Positions 44,944 to 54,687 of a DNA stretch of 64,000 nt are shown in pieces. The notes under the pieces are model-generated. The model had not been told where the DNA came from. It ran no database searches and saw only the letters and a list, made by a program, of their open reading frames with translations. Both the position numbers and the translations under genes were made by a program. Numbering within the stretch: the first letter of the stretch is position 1; every line of letters begins with the position of its first letter. Source of the DNA: Blastomussa wellsi (Eukaryota; Cnidaria; Anthozoa; Scleractinia; Plerogyridae); contig OX393561.1 of the NCBI GenBank assembly GCA_947652115.1, positions 5,224,635-5,288,634 on the forward strand, in the 5' to 3' direction.

Positions 44944-45333
44944 TAGGTATACCACGGGAAAAAAGTAGAGAAGCCGAAGCATCATCCTTTAATAGAATAT
45001 TTGTTTCGTTGAATGCACGTCGCAATTTTCGTCTTTTCTCTCCGCTATTATTAGAAATTCATCCGTGATCTATCCGAAAATCTATCAGTGAATCTGATTT
45101 TCAGTGGATGAGAAAAGTGGATGAGAGCTGAGTCTCATGAGAGTTTTTGTTAACCGTTAAACAACAGTTATCAACTCGGGCCAAACGAGAGAAAATTCTC
45201 ATCGACTCTGAAAAATTTGAGCACGTTCAAAGTCGATTAGAGCTCATAAGAGTCAATGAGAGTAAATGGGAGTGCATGATAGTCAGTGAGAGCACATGAG
45301 AGTCGATGAGAGTCGATGAAAAAATAAGCCTCT
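44944..45333. repeat. degenerate GAGAGTCGATGA repeat
   Basis: From about 45108 to 45322, motifs such as ATGAGAGTCGATGAGAGT and CTCATCGACTCT recur irregularly in both orientations, probably a decayed MITE. Confidence 0.45.
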
Positions 45334-45443
45334 AGCATTGAACATTCATTGTAGCCTGTTAATTCCAAAAATAAAGAATACCGCCAAAATCAGTGTGACA
45401 GAAAGTAGCTCATGGAGCTCTATAATTTCCTAGCCATGCAGTT

Positions 45444-45563
45444 GTCAGGATGGCCGAGCGGTCTAAGGCGCCAGACTCAAGGTTAATAACCTTCCCAGCA
45501 CAGAATGGGAGTGGGCGTTCTGGTCTCCGAATGGAGGCGTGGGTTCGAATCCCACTCCTGACA
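45444..45563 (+). tRNA. tRNA-Leu(CAA) with a 36-base intron, copy 1
   Basis: Acceptor stem GTCAGGA pairs with TCCTGAC, then discriminator A (45563). The D-arm region is GGCCGAGCGGTCTAAGGC. Anticodon stem CCAGA/TCTGG encloses the loop with anticodon CAA at 45478-45480. The intron occupies 45482-45517, one base 3' of the anticodon, the canonical site. There is a long variable arm typical of leucine tRNAs, and a T-arm GTGGG-TTCGAAT-CCCAC with a perfect B box. A T7 run at 45571-45577 can terminate Pol III. The intron plus CAA anticodon matches the conserved metazoan intron-bearing tRNA-Leu family. Confidence 0.96.
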
Positions 45564-46373
45564 ATGCCTATTTTTTTCATTTTGCTGCGTATCGACCACT
45601 TTAGTCAAGCTGAATTAAGATACCTTACATCTAATTCCAAACTTTTACAAAGTCGGAGACGGGAAGCTGAAATTAGTTATAATCGAAGCAATCAATTTTC
45701 GAATCTGGAATGAATGGTAGTCTCCAGAATCTTTCTTAAACCGTAATCTTATCTCAGAATTAACGCAGTTGAGGACACGGAATCCAAAATGCTTAAAACC
45801 CCTTTTAAAGACTGATTAGGCATCGCACGTACCAGGCCAATATTTTATTCCGCAATAATATATGCCTCATCAGTTTCGTTCTACAAGTGCGTCGTTACTC
45901 GTTTGCTACTAAAGGCGTCGTCGTCCTGCCTCGGCACAAAAGAAAGTCTTCTTAAGCGTCGCAACAGAGAGAATTTTCACTCGACGAACACAAATCTAAT
46001 GGCAAAGAGCCAATCTAGTAAATTCTTTCATGGTTATCAAATTCTATCATTTCTCATCTCGAAGGTGATTGGCTTCTTTCGGTAAGCAAATAAGTTAAAT
46101 TGGTGTTTTGCCAATATTTTTATTATGTTGGTACAAAGTTTTGAGCCTTGTGCGCGCGGTATAGTCGGCACGACTTCTTTTTCACTCATTTGTTGAGTCA
46201 GGTTTTCTACATGATGACACAGCCAATGCCCTTTATCCACCGTCTGTAAAACATAAGCCACTAGTATTGAACATTCATTGTAGCCTGTCAATTCCAAAAA
46301 ATAAAGAATACCGCAAAAATCAGTGTGACAGAAACTAAAAGATGGAGCTCTATCCTTTCCTAGCCATGCAGTT

Positions 46374-46493
46374 GTCAGGATGGCCGAGCGGTCTAAGGCG
46401 CCGGACTCAAGGTTAATCACCTTCCCAGTACAGAATGGGAGTGGGCGTTCTGGTCTCCGAATGGAGGCGTGCGTTCGAATCCCACTCCTGACA
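46374..46493 (+). tRNA. tRNA-Leu(CAA) with intron, copy 2, probably impaired
   Basis: The duplicate of the gene 930 bases upstream. Acceptor stem, anticodon CAA (46408-46410) and intron (46412-46447) are kept. The anticodon stem now has a G-U pair (CCGGA/TCTGG). In the T-arm the stem reads GTGCG opposite CCCAC: this puts a C-C mismatch at 52-62 and changes the first base of box B. A T5 terminator lies at 46502-46506. Probably a weakly expressed copy or a tRNA pseudogene. Confidence 0.85.
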
Positions 46494-47240
46494 GTGCCGT
46501 ATTTTTACATTTTGCTGCGTATCGACCACTTTAGTCAAGCTGAATTACGACACCTTTTATCTAATTGCAAAGTTTTTTAAAGTCGGAGATGGGACGCTGA
46601 AATCGAAGCAATCAATTTAAGAATCTGGAATGAATGGCAATACTCTCCAGAATGGGGTTTAAACTGTGATCTTATCTCAAAATTAACGCAGTGAGAAAAC
46701 GGTATCGTACGTACCAGGACAATATTTTATTTCGCAATAATATATATCTCATCAGTTTATTTCGATCTACAAATGCGTAGTTACTCGTTTGCTATTAAAG
46801 GCGTCGTCGTCCTGCCTCGGCGTAAGAGAAAGTCTTCTTCAGCGTTACAAAAGAGAGATGTGTTCACTTGGCGAACAGAAATCTAATGGAAATGAGCCAA
46901 TCTAGTAAATTTTATCTTTCTATGCCGGCCCGATACCCACATAGGGTCACGGTGATAAGTTAAAGTATCAAAGTCTATCAGTCCTCTTTTCCAAGGTGAC
47001 TGGCTTCTTTCGGTAAGGAAATAAGTTGAATTGGTGGTTTGCCAATATTTTTGTTATGTTGGTACAAAGTTTTCAGCCTAGTCCGCGCGGTATAGTCGGC
47101 ACAACTTCTTTTTCACTCATTTGTTGAGTCAGGCTTTCTAAATGATGACACAGCCAATGCCCTTTATCCAACGTTTGAAAAAATTATACCACTTGTATTG
47201 AACATTCGTTATAGCCTGTCAATTCCAAAAATAAAGAATA

Positions 47241-47524
47241 ATATATAGATTTAGCCAAGTCTAAAAGCGGAGCTCCGTATTTTTGCTGGTTCTTAATAAT
47301 TTCTCTGAAATAAATAAGAATAATTAAAAATGTCAACTCAAATTGCAGAATTTCCGCTAAGAATGACCATAAAAAATGCTTTTAGAAGAAAAAAATCGGA
47401 CCTGAACTTTCTCTATCGGGCGCTCTATTAGAAATCCTCGCAATTGGGTAAATAGGATTTCCTGGAGTCAAACTATCGTTGGAAATCACAATTTTAGTAA
47501 AGTGGATAGTGCCTTGCAATTACT
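47241..47524. repeat. dispersed repeat family, copy 3 (partial)
   Basis: TTTAGCCAAGTCTAAAAGCG, GTCAACTCAAATTGCAGAA and ATCGGACCTGAAC repeat the start of the family seen at 4689 and 19670. The copy fades before about 47430; the remainder to 47524 is unassigned. Confidence 0.5.
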
Positions 47525-48086
47525 AAGGGTGCGTTCGATTGTTCTCCTTCTGGAATAAGATTATTATATTCTTAATTATTCCAGAAAAGCTATTCCATTC
47601 TCACACCAAAGCAAAGATTATTCCGTTTGCCTAATGTCCACTATATAAACCAAGGAAACGGTTTGCTATACGCGGGAAAATACATTAATTATATATATGG
47701 CAACACCAAAATCATGGCGGCTACGTCAATTTGAAGGGTGCTGTTGCTAGTACTTTACTTCGGCATTTCTCGAGGAATTTCTTTAAGAAGAACCTGAATG
47801 TAACGAAGAACGTTTCGTCGATGATTTTCTGTCCGTCTTTCGTCTGCGACAAATGTCTGTTGGTTTCGTTGAATGTGAACAAAACAGCTTGTTATTATAA
47901 TTATGATCTTTTGGGGGGTAAAAGCATACGGTGACGTCATTATTCCTGCTAATTCCAAGTATTCGGTAATCCAGGGAGCAGAAAACATGGAAAATATTCT
48001 GTGTATTCCGGAATAAGAATAGCGACTTAATCGAACTGACACTCGGGTTATTCCAACCTTTTTTAACGTCAATCTAACGCACCCTT
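47525..48086. mobile_element. MITE with AAGGGTGCGTT ends
   Basis: The left end AAGGGTGCGTTCGATTG and right end CAATCTAACGCACCCTT are inverted repeats with two mismatches. Internally, ATTCCAG/CTGGAAT motifs face each other. The right end abuts copy B of the TTAA-type MITE, whose left flanking tetranucleotide TTGA overlaps this terminus. Confidence 0.65.
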
Positions 48087-48088
48087 GA

Positions 48089-48549
48089 AGGCCATTTCCA
48101 GTCCGTACTGCGCAATCTCCGTCTGCAATGTTTATCAAGCCTCACACAACGAAATGTAAACAAACCAAAATGAAAATTAGGGGTAAAAACTCACCTTTTT
48201 CTTCATTATTAACATCAAATATACTTGCAAAATAATAATAAAGAGTAGACGAACCTCGACGGCATTCTAAACCGACATTTCAGCTCATTGCAAACTCCCA
48301 AACAAAACGACCAGTAATGGCGGACTCAAAAACTTCATGTACGCAGTTACCGAAGTGTAACGTATCAACGAATTCAAAACCATCCTCGTCCCCAGGGTCA
48401 CGTGTTTTCTTTTAATGACATAACGAGGGGCGAGCTCCCGTTTCTCCGACCACGTGACCCAAAGAAACGAGGGCTTTGGGAACGAGAATGATTCAAAACA
48501 GAAATGTAAACAAATCCCGAGACTGCGCAGTACGGACTGGAAATGGCCT
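48089..48549. mobile_element. TTAA-type MITE, copy B, carrying an inserted MITE
   Basis: Homologous to 25423-25763 end to end, with the same inverted termini. TTAA follows at 48550-48553; TTGA (a decayed TTAA) precedes. It is 120 bases longer because of one insertion at 48381-48490 with its target duplication. On the minus strand it retains an ATG, a short lysine-rich frame and a GTGAGT donor. It lies about 20 bases downstream of the splice donor of the minus-strand gene at 48571-49553. Confidence 0.8.
48381..48490. mobile_element. nested 110-bp MITE with 9-bp target duplication
   Basis: Bracketed by ATTCAAAAC at 48372-48380 and 48491-48499; the paralogous element at 25423-25763 has one ATTCAAAAC and no insert. 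The ends, CATCCTCGTCCCCAGGGTC and GGGAACGAGAATG, are imperfect inverted repeats related to the foldback at 3239-3291. The length of the duplication suggests hAT- or Mutator-type mobilisation. Confidence 0.85.
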
Positions 48550-48570
48550 TTAAGTTGTATTGAAACTTAC

Positions 48571-49553
48571 CTGTAACACAGGTTATTCCCTTTGTAATTG
48601 CAGTTAAAAGTGGCACACCTGCTGGCTCCTCAGCTTCCCCAATAAAACCCAAGCCCCATTTAATTGGAGATTCATCTGTTCAAAATAATTTAAAAGATGT
48701 ATGTAAACAGGGCTCTTAGATTCACATGCACTATTGGAACGGCCCAATCAGAATGATACTGTTCAGAAAATAATAATATAAAAACATATGCAAAGGTTGA
48801 CTCAAGGATATATGATGCATAAACTTTTTGCAAACCCCTGCATAAACTGGGACCAGACCTTTGTACTCCCTCCCCCCGCCCCTAATACCATTGAACAATC
48901 CCAGTCTCCATAAATAATGACCACTCTCATATGAAATACTTGGATGTCTGCTGTTTTGACATGCTAAAAGTATTCTATTTCCTACCAGTACCTTCCGCAT
49001 CGCGTTTTCGCTTCCTAGTTCCTGTGAATTAAGAAAGAATCTAATAAATTATCAAATCTTATCAATTAACTTTGTCAAAAATTTTAACGTTCGGTGAGTA
49101 GGAACTTACCTTGAACGTAAGAGCATCCTGGAACAGGAATTATTTCACTGATAGAACAAATTAAAAAGAGATCAATGATGGGTTTGAACAAGTCCTAGGG
49201 ACTAAATTTGAGAGTAAACAGTAGGGATCGAGAACGGACTCCAGAACAGGAGTAAAATGAGACCGAAAGTTACTAAATTTTTCTTAGCGCCCCGCAAACG
49301 ATTGATCGCACACAAGTATGTTGTTATATGTTGTCGACACAATTTTGGTCACGTTTAGCCGTTTCTACTACTTTTGAGAAATACGTAGTTCTGTGAGGTC
49401 AGTTTCCAGTTAATCACTCAACAAGCACTTCGAAATCTGGATAAAGTGCACAAACACTTACCAAGCCGCGTGCCCTTCTTCCATGACTTCGCCGTACGTG
49501 GCCTTGACAGTGACATCACAGTGGTAGTGAGTGCTACTGGTGTCACATTTCAT
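48571..49553 (-). CDS. unrecognised spliced gene, four exons seen, 3' part missing
   Basis: Four candidate exons on the minus strand are joined by consensus splice sites and keep one open frame: 49462-49553 (starting ATG), 49110-49147, 48992-49021 and 48571-48675. Donors read GTAAGT, GTAAGT, GTACTG and GTAAGT; acceptors end in CAG throughout. The predicted 88 or so residues open MKCDTSSTHYHCDVTVKATY, contain GCSYVQGTRKRKRDAED (a nuclear-localisation-like basic patch) and end LGFIGEAEEPAGVPLLTAIT plus a few residues. No domain recognised. Phases (2, 1, 1, 1) match at every junction, which is hard to get by chance. The next exon is not seen; the downstream intron has been filled by three MITEs. 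An upstream in-frame TGA supports the ATG as start, though an internal acceptor cannot be excluded. Confidence 0.45.
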
Positions 49554-49835
49554 TATTTTGAAGTATAACCGAAATAATTTTCAATGAAAGCATGCAAGCA
49601 GGTTCCAGGCTCATCTTTATTTTTAAAGAGACGAGAGGAAAGGCCAAGACAGGCGGCTGAATAAAGTCGGAGTTTGCTATAATAATTTTAGTGACCCCGA
49701 CGAGCGCGATCCGACGATGAGGGGTCAATTCAAGACGGGAAATAATTTTTTACAAATTGGCTGCAAAAGAGTAGGGCATAAGAACTAAGTATAACACACA
49801 ATTGTAAGTTGGTCATTGCTTTCTCATGTTGTGGT

Positions 49836-49851
49836 GGCTCCTAAAGGAGCC
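49836..49851 (-). terminator. histone-type mRNA 3' stem-loop with downstream purine element
   Basis: On the minus strand: GGCTCCTTTAGGAGCC, a six-base-pair stem with a four-base loop, the dimensions of the replication-dependent histone stem-loop. It is preceded by an A-run and followed by ACCACAACATGAGAAAGC, giving the ACCA cleavage-side sequence and a GAGAAAG histone downstream element. It begins 45 bases after the stop codon of the chromodomain ORF, the normal spacing in histone genes. SLBP and U7 snRNP recognition is inferred from this match. Confidence 0.75.
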
Positions 49852-49896
49852 GTTTTTTTGCGGGACCTACCCAGCGGTATGTCACCGAACTGTAGT

Positions 49897-50580
49897 CTAC
49901 TTGTTGACGACTCTGGGTTTTGCCCAAGTTAGCCTAGTGCGCTCCTTGGGCTTCTTCTGGGCTTCTTTATTCCGCTCTCGGTAAAATGAGACCTTCAGTA
50001 GAGTTGACCCATAAACAATTCTCCGCGCCACATCTTTACAAGCCACGGGTGCACCATTTCCGCCCTGACAATGCAAACACCTGGAATGATCATAAAATAC
50101 TTTCCTTCGCTCTAATAGAGCTACCTCAACAGGCTTACCGGGCTGCAACCGGCAAGTCGTTGAAGTTTTGAAAGTATTTAATGACCATCCAGCAGGCATT
50201 ATCGTGTCAAGCTCGTGAATGGGCACTGAAAATTTAGTGGCTCGCAAAAGATTTGGTGCTGAAGGCAGCCTACTGAACAACTCTCTGAAAGTCTCGGGAT
50301 CCATCGGCATAGTGACGGAGACACGTCTCACGATGCTTGTTGACGGCGGTTTCTTCATTTTCAACTTTTCGGCGACGAGAACGCTCAAGGTCTGCAGCAA
50401 GCCAGGGCTGCCTTGGTGTCGAGTGCGAAACACTTGCTTCAGGTACTCGTTCGTGTCGTCCGCATCCACCCAAGAGTCGTACTTTCTCCCATAACCGCGC
50501 CAGCGAACAAGAAACTGGACACGATTATGGGCATCTGTGCGCTTGTCGAGTACTTTGGATACTTCGTAGAACTTACTCAT
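49897..50580 (-). CDS. intronless chromodomain protein with histone-like gene architecture
   Basis: 227 residues. The N-terminal chromodomain (about 4-51) keeps all three aromatic cage positions by alignment to HP1: Y5, W27 and Y30, within YEVSKVLDKR, FLVRWRGY and YDSWV. It could therefore bind a methylated lysine in chromatin. The rest is unrecognised: a proline/serine linker, a folded-looking block (SVPIHELDTIMPAGW), a CLHCQGGNGAPVAC cysteine pair, and a basic C-terminus (KKPKERTRLTWAKPR). No transmembrane segment or signal peptide. The ORF is more GC-rich than its surroundings. A TATA box lies about 70 bases before the ATG, the leader is short, there are no introns, and a histone-type stem-loop follows. 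Chromodomains of this kind also occur in retroelement integrases, so a domesticated mobile-element origin is possible, but no integrase core is present. Confidence 0.8.
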   Translation of the reverse strand: MSKFYEVSKVLDKRTDAHNRVQFLVRWRGYGRKYDSWVDADDTNEYLKQVFRTRHQGSPGLLQTLSVLVAEKLKMKKPPSTSIVRRVSVTMPMDPETFRELFSRLPSAPNLLRATKFSVPIHELDTIMPAGWSLNTFKTSTTCRLQPGKPVEVALLERRKVFYDHSRCLHCQGGNGAPVACKDVARRIVYGSTLLKVSFYRERNKEAQKKPKERTRLTWAKPRVVNK

Positions 50581-50647
50581 ACTTTTTGCGTTACGCTCAA
50601 TCGCAAACTGTAGACAGCGATTTATGACTCCTGCTTGGGTTTGCGAG

Positions 50648-50657
50648 CCCTTTTATG
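50648..50657 (-). promoter_or_regulatory. TATA box of the chromodomain gene
   Basis: CATAAAAGGG on the minus strand, about 70 bases upstream of the ATG, implying a leader of roughly 40 bases. A second AT-rich candidate, TTTATAAATAAAGG, lies about 60 bases further upstream. Confidence 0.5.
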
Positions 50658-50789
50658 CTGTTGTTGAACTATAAAACAATACCCTTAATTAGTCTGCCCG
50701 CTTGCCGCCTCCCTTTATTTATAAACGTTGACTGGGTGTGACAACAGGTCAGTACAATAATGGGCAGAGAACAACGCTCTCTTTGTAAC

Positions 50790-51440
50790 TTTTATAATCG
50801 CATGGCAGGTTATAAATGGCGTTAACGAAAACGAGGGAAGGGGAAAAGTGGAGGGATAGAGCCTTGTTTCACTGTTAGAGTGCTAAGCTTTGCGCGCGAG
50901 ACGAAGGAAAAATAATTATGTTCTTTATAACTTTATGTGCCCCGTCCGAAAAGTGAGGTCACTCAAACGTAAAAAAGTGTGAAATCACACTTCCTTTGTT
51001 CCCTTCGGCTTGCGGACAACATATTTTCTTTCGTATTCATTGCGCCAGTGGCTGTATATTTGAAGACGGCGTCAAATTGGCGTTAACGAAAACGAGGGAA
51101 GGGGAAAAGTGGAGGGATAGAGCCTTGTTTCACTGTTAGAGTGCTAAGCTTTGCGCGCGAGACGAAGGAAAAATAATTATGTTCTTTATAACTTTATGTG
51201 CCCCGTCCGAAAAGTGAGGTCACTCAAACGTATAAAAGTGTGAAATCACACTTCCTTTGTTCCCTTCGGCTTGCGGACAACATATTTTCTTTCGTATTCA
51301 TTGCGCCAGTGGCTGTATATTTGAAGACGGCGTCAAATTTTATAATCGCTTTGCACGTTATAAATGGAGTTAAGGAAAAGGAGCGAAAGGGAAAAGCGGA
51401 GGATTTGAACTTTGATTCACTGTTAAAGTTCTTACCATGA
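50790..51440. repeat. near-identical 261-bp tandem duplication plus diverged third unit
   Basis: 50817-51077 and 51078-51338 differ at very few positions (for example CGTAAAAAAGTG against CGTATAAAAGTG). A third, diverged partial unit follows (TTATAATCGCTTTGCACGTT to about 51435), matching the sequence that opens the array at 50790. The near identity indicates a recent duplication. The array starts about 130-160 bases upstream of the chromodomain gene's TATA box. Confidence 0.9.
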
Positions 51441-52144
51441 TAACGTGCCAACTTAACAGACACTTAAATGATTCGACTGTGAACTAGCCGTTTGTTAGTC
51501 AAATACAAATGTAACTTCCAAGTTTGATTGCGAAAGCGCCACTGCTCTTCCCAGTAGATCACGACACCCACGGATTTTTTTTTTTTTGTAATGGTTCATG
51601 AGTGTTCGAAAAGTTTTATTGAAACTATTGTGCGTAATTTTTCGCTTGGTTACTGTCCAGACCTCGCTCTTCTTGTCACAAACTTCCCCAACCCACCCCC
51701 TTTGGATGGGTCCAAGCTGCAACAATCGTTACAACACCCTCCCCCACAAAGGCAGTGTTTGTAACACTTATCGCTTCCGAAGATATTTGAATTTCGCGCT
51801 CGGTGAACTGGCTACGCGTCGGTGATTCCTAACCTTTGTCTTGCGAACAATAGAAACCCTTTCCTTCAAACAATAGAAAAGGCCATAAAAGGAGTGAAAG
51901 CTTAACTTATTGTTCTGCAAAATCCTAACCAAAAGTTTGATACGATTTCACTTATGGTATTTCCTTACCCAACAAATAAAGCTAACCGCAAGCAAACCAG
52001 TGTGCAATTAGGCATTTGGTAACTGTGTATTAGTCAATCACCAAGTTATAACCAGTTTCAACCTAATCCAGGCCTAAACTAGAGCAGATAAAGCACCGTT
52101 TATTCCGAAAAGCTTGGTTACCAATTATGGCATCGACCGTTTAC
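51441..52144. other. intergenic stretch
   Basis: Contains a T12 run near 51577-51588. No gene recognised. Confidence 0.4.
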
Positions 52145-52390
52145 GAAACGGAAATCAGCGCCGCGCCGCGTATGCTAAACCGACACAACTTGCATCACAC
52201 TGGTCACATTTATAGCTATACACAGCGCATTGCTCATGCACCTTGACTTCATGTTGGATTTTCCTACTTGTGAAAACTGATTGAATATTTTACAGATCTT
52301 GTTTCCTTCCCGGACTGTTTTGCTTGTATTTTTGATTCCCAACATAACTGAATAATACCGAGCACCATTCTCAATCAAAACATACAAGAA
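52145..52390 (-). pseudogene. Penelope-like element GIY-YIG region fragment
   Basis: On the minus strand one frame reads VHEQCAVYSYKCDQCDASCV followed by GLAYA, matching the cysteine-rich lead-in and the GIY-YIG core (normally a YVG-type motif) of Penelope-like endonucleases. The reading frame shifts upstream and meets stops on both sides. No reverse transcriptase remains nearby. Inactive relic. Confidence 0.5.
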
Positions 52391-52470
52391 TAGTTGCAGG
52401 GTAAGTAGTTTTGGATAACATTGATGAATATTGCTTAAAAGAAAACAAAATCAAAGTTTAAGTCAATCAC

Positions 52471-53614
52471 CTACACTTCTGTTGTTCTGCACAGTTGGGT
52501 CGCCTTCATCAGAATGAGTCCACTTAAGACACAAATAGATACTAAAGGCATTTAACTTTTAAATCATTAATGAAAACATCTTCTTACCTCACAAAAACTT
52601 TGAACTTGGGAATACAGCCGATATTTTGCCTGTGCACTTTTCTTAGACCTGGAAAGATTGACCAAGAATAGAAAAGGCTGAAGTACTTAACCGTTTCAAT
52701 GTTTTCCACCTTTAAAAATTAAATTGACGAAATTGAAAAACAATCCATGTTAAAGGAAACTGTTATTCCATTAAGCCTTCTTTTCCCGGGGATGCCCTTT
52801 AGCTATCGCTTAAACCGACCGGTTTGGCGTGACACCAGCTGCATATTGGCAGGGCAGCCCCCAGCAGCTAGTGAAGTTGACTAGGCGCTGGGGGACATAA
52901 GATGCCTTTCTAACGATTCGACAGAACTTAAAACCTGAGAGATGGCATCAACAGGTCGACACCTATTCATGGAATTTGTTTTTAATCATGTTTTAGGCTA
53001 CCTTCCCTGTAGCATTTCCAACATTCCGCTACTAACCTTGCCCTTTAAAAAGAAAAGAGGTTTGCCGGCGGCAATATTTTTCATTAATAATTTGCAAGAT
53101 AAAGGCTGTTACAAGCTGTCGGCGTTTAGAGTTCACTCATTCCATTGGTGAACACGCAAATTTGTAGAAGATAAAAGTCGGGTAGGTGATTAATCATGAA
53201 CTTTATTCCTTTACTATAATTCTGACGCTGATACTTTATTAAAAAACTGGCTTATATAATGGGCGAGGGTCTCAAGTTAGTGATCGTAAAATCTACATCA
53301 CATACTTTTTTTAATTAGTTGTAATTAGGCGTGTTCTATTAGGAGTCCATGAATCTCATTGGCTCTAGTGAACATCACCAGACACCACATAAGCTCGTCA
53401 CTTTTCTAATATCTTCTATCCTGAAATGATGATGTAGCGAACAAACTTTAGTTCCTGCGCGCGGCGCAGGCGCACCTAGGGAGTGCAAAACAAAACGAAC
53501 AAAATAGACAATGACTGACAATGAAGCAAGTTACTGGTCAAAACAAAACATCGAGGACTTACTAACCTCGCTTTCACGCGACTCGTCCCGGGCGACAACC
53601 GAGTGGTCCGCCAT
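52471..53614 (-). CDS. candidate 5' exons of an unrecognised gene
   Basis: Exon 1 (53567-53614) starts at an ATG in a typical GC-rich ATGGCGGAC context and encodes MADHSVVARDESRESE before a GTTAGT donor. Possible exon 2 (52588-52641) encodes KSAQAKYRLYSQVQSFCE between an AAG acceptor and a GTAAGA donor. Possible exon 3 (52471-52522) encodes WTHSDEGDPTVQNNRSV and ends at a GTGATT donor. Frames join without stops. The splice sites of exons 2 and 3 are moderate and no domain is recognisable, so treat as a lead. Its phase does not fit the first exon of the 48571-49553 gene, so I keep them apart. Confidence 0.3.
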
Positions 53615-53646
53615 ATTTGCATTCGGTGTATTCAAGGCGTACACGA

Positions 53647-53734
53647 TACGTGAAGTACACCTGGAGTATTCAAGAGTATTCGATTTGAATACGTGAAGTG
53701 CCCCTGGAGGATTCACGAGTATTCAATATTGAAT
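53647..53734. repeat. 44-bp tandem repeat, two units
   Basis: TACGTGAAGTACACCTGGAG and TACGTGAAGTGCCCCTGGAG open two consecutive units that end TTTGAA and ATTGAA. It lies just upstream of the candidate ATG at 53614, possibly promoter sequence. Related GAATAC motifs continue to about 53770. Confidence 0.65.
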
Positions 53735-54548
53735 ACGTGTGCACACCTAGAGTGTTTAATTTGAATACAGAAAAACAGGCCGGATTCTAATAGTATATCC
53801 CAGGTGAATTTTGAATCAGGCGTCCTAGAATACGTCGACGGAATATTACAATATACGAGTCGTGCGCCGACTCGTATTTGAAGGAATTCGGGCCCGAATA
53901 TTTGGCTTTTCGCGCAGTGTCTCCCGTCGCTTTCAATTTGACAGTTAGATTACGAACCCGAGCATTCAATGAGCGAATCGTCAACGAGGCGCATGCAAAA
54001 CTTTTCGGCTTTCGCGAATGGTAAACAGCGTATCCATTGAGAGAATTGTCGATTTAATTATGTCGCAAGCGTATTAAACTTGGTAGAAGAAACTAGTTAC
54101 CTATGATTCAAAAGATAACTTCTTAAATTGTGTAATAATTTACTTGCAATCAATTTCAGACCGATCTCATTTCGGACAAGTGCCTGAAAATAAAACAGTC
54201 CGAAATTTCTAAGCGTCTGAAACATTTACATTGACCGTCTCGGTATATAACGGTTGTTCGGTTTAATATGGCGCCCTTTAGACCTTTTATTTGCCGCGTG
54301 AGGATTGGGCACTGGAGGTATACGTTTACCAGTGATAAACCATCAAGGTCCAGAGCTGTCACCTTTGGCAGAAAAATACCTGCCGTGCCCAAATACAATA
54401 GATTTTCACGCTAAAAATAGCCTTCGGTGCAGCCGCACAGAAATTTCTCAACCGAAAACGAAGCGTCACATTCATATCTTGCAAGAGCCGAGGACATTAG
54501 TGTTTGCTTTATTGCGTTATTCATTATAAGCCCCGGTTTATATAGATT
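53735..54548. other. intergenic stretch
   Basis: No gene recognised. Confidence 0.4.
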
Positions 54549-54643
54549 TTATAATTTGGTTTTATCAACTGGGTTGATAATGTCAATTGGCCACCGTAAA
54601 GAGATTCAAGAGCTGACGTTTAATCCCCAAATATTGTTATACT

Positions 54644-54687
<44 letters not shown>

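Larger units (their letters stand above)
45334..47240. repeat. tandem segmental duplication, about 930-bp units (2 full plus a short third)
   Basis: The unit begins CATTGAACATTCATTGTAGC at about 45335, again at about 46265, and as a roughly 45-base stub at about 47196. Each full unit carries one tRNA-Leu copy about 110 bases in. Unit 2 has a small insertion at about 46911-46985 (TATGCCGGCCCGATACCCAC). Substitutions are scattered, so the duplication is not very recent. Protein-like frames crossing the tRNAs are artefacts. Confidence 0.8.

Noticed and set aside
45450..46580. Two 66-87-codon frames beginning MAERSKAPDSRL
   Set aside because: They are translations of the tRNA-Leu genes and their flanks.
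49750..50700. A core histone gene cluster near the histone-type stem-loop
   Set aside because: No H1, H2A, H2B, H3 or H4 coding sequence is present in either orientation; the only ORF in register with the stem-loop is the chromodomain gene.
53511..53696. Plus-strand frame over the 53.6-kb promoter region
   Set aside because: It is antisense to a better-supported minus-strand first exon and crosses the 44-bp repeat.
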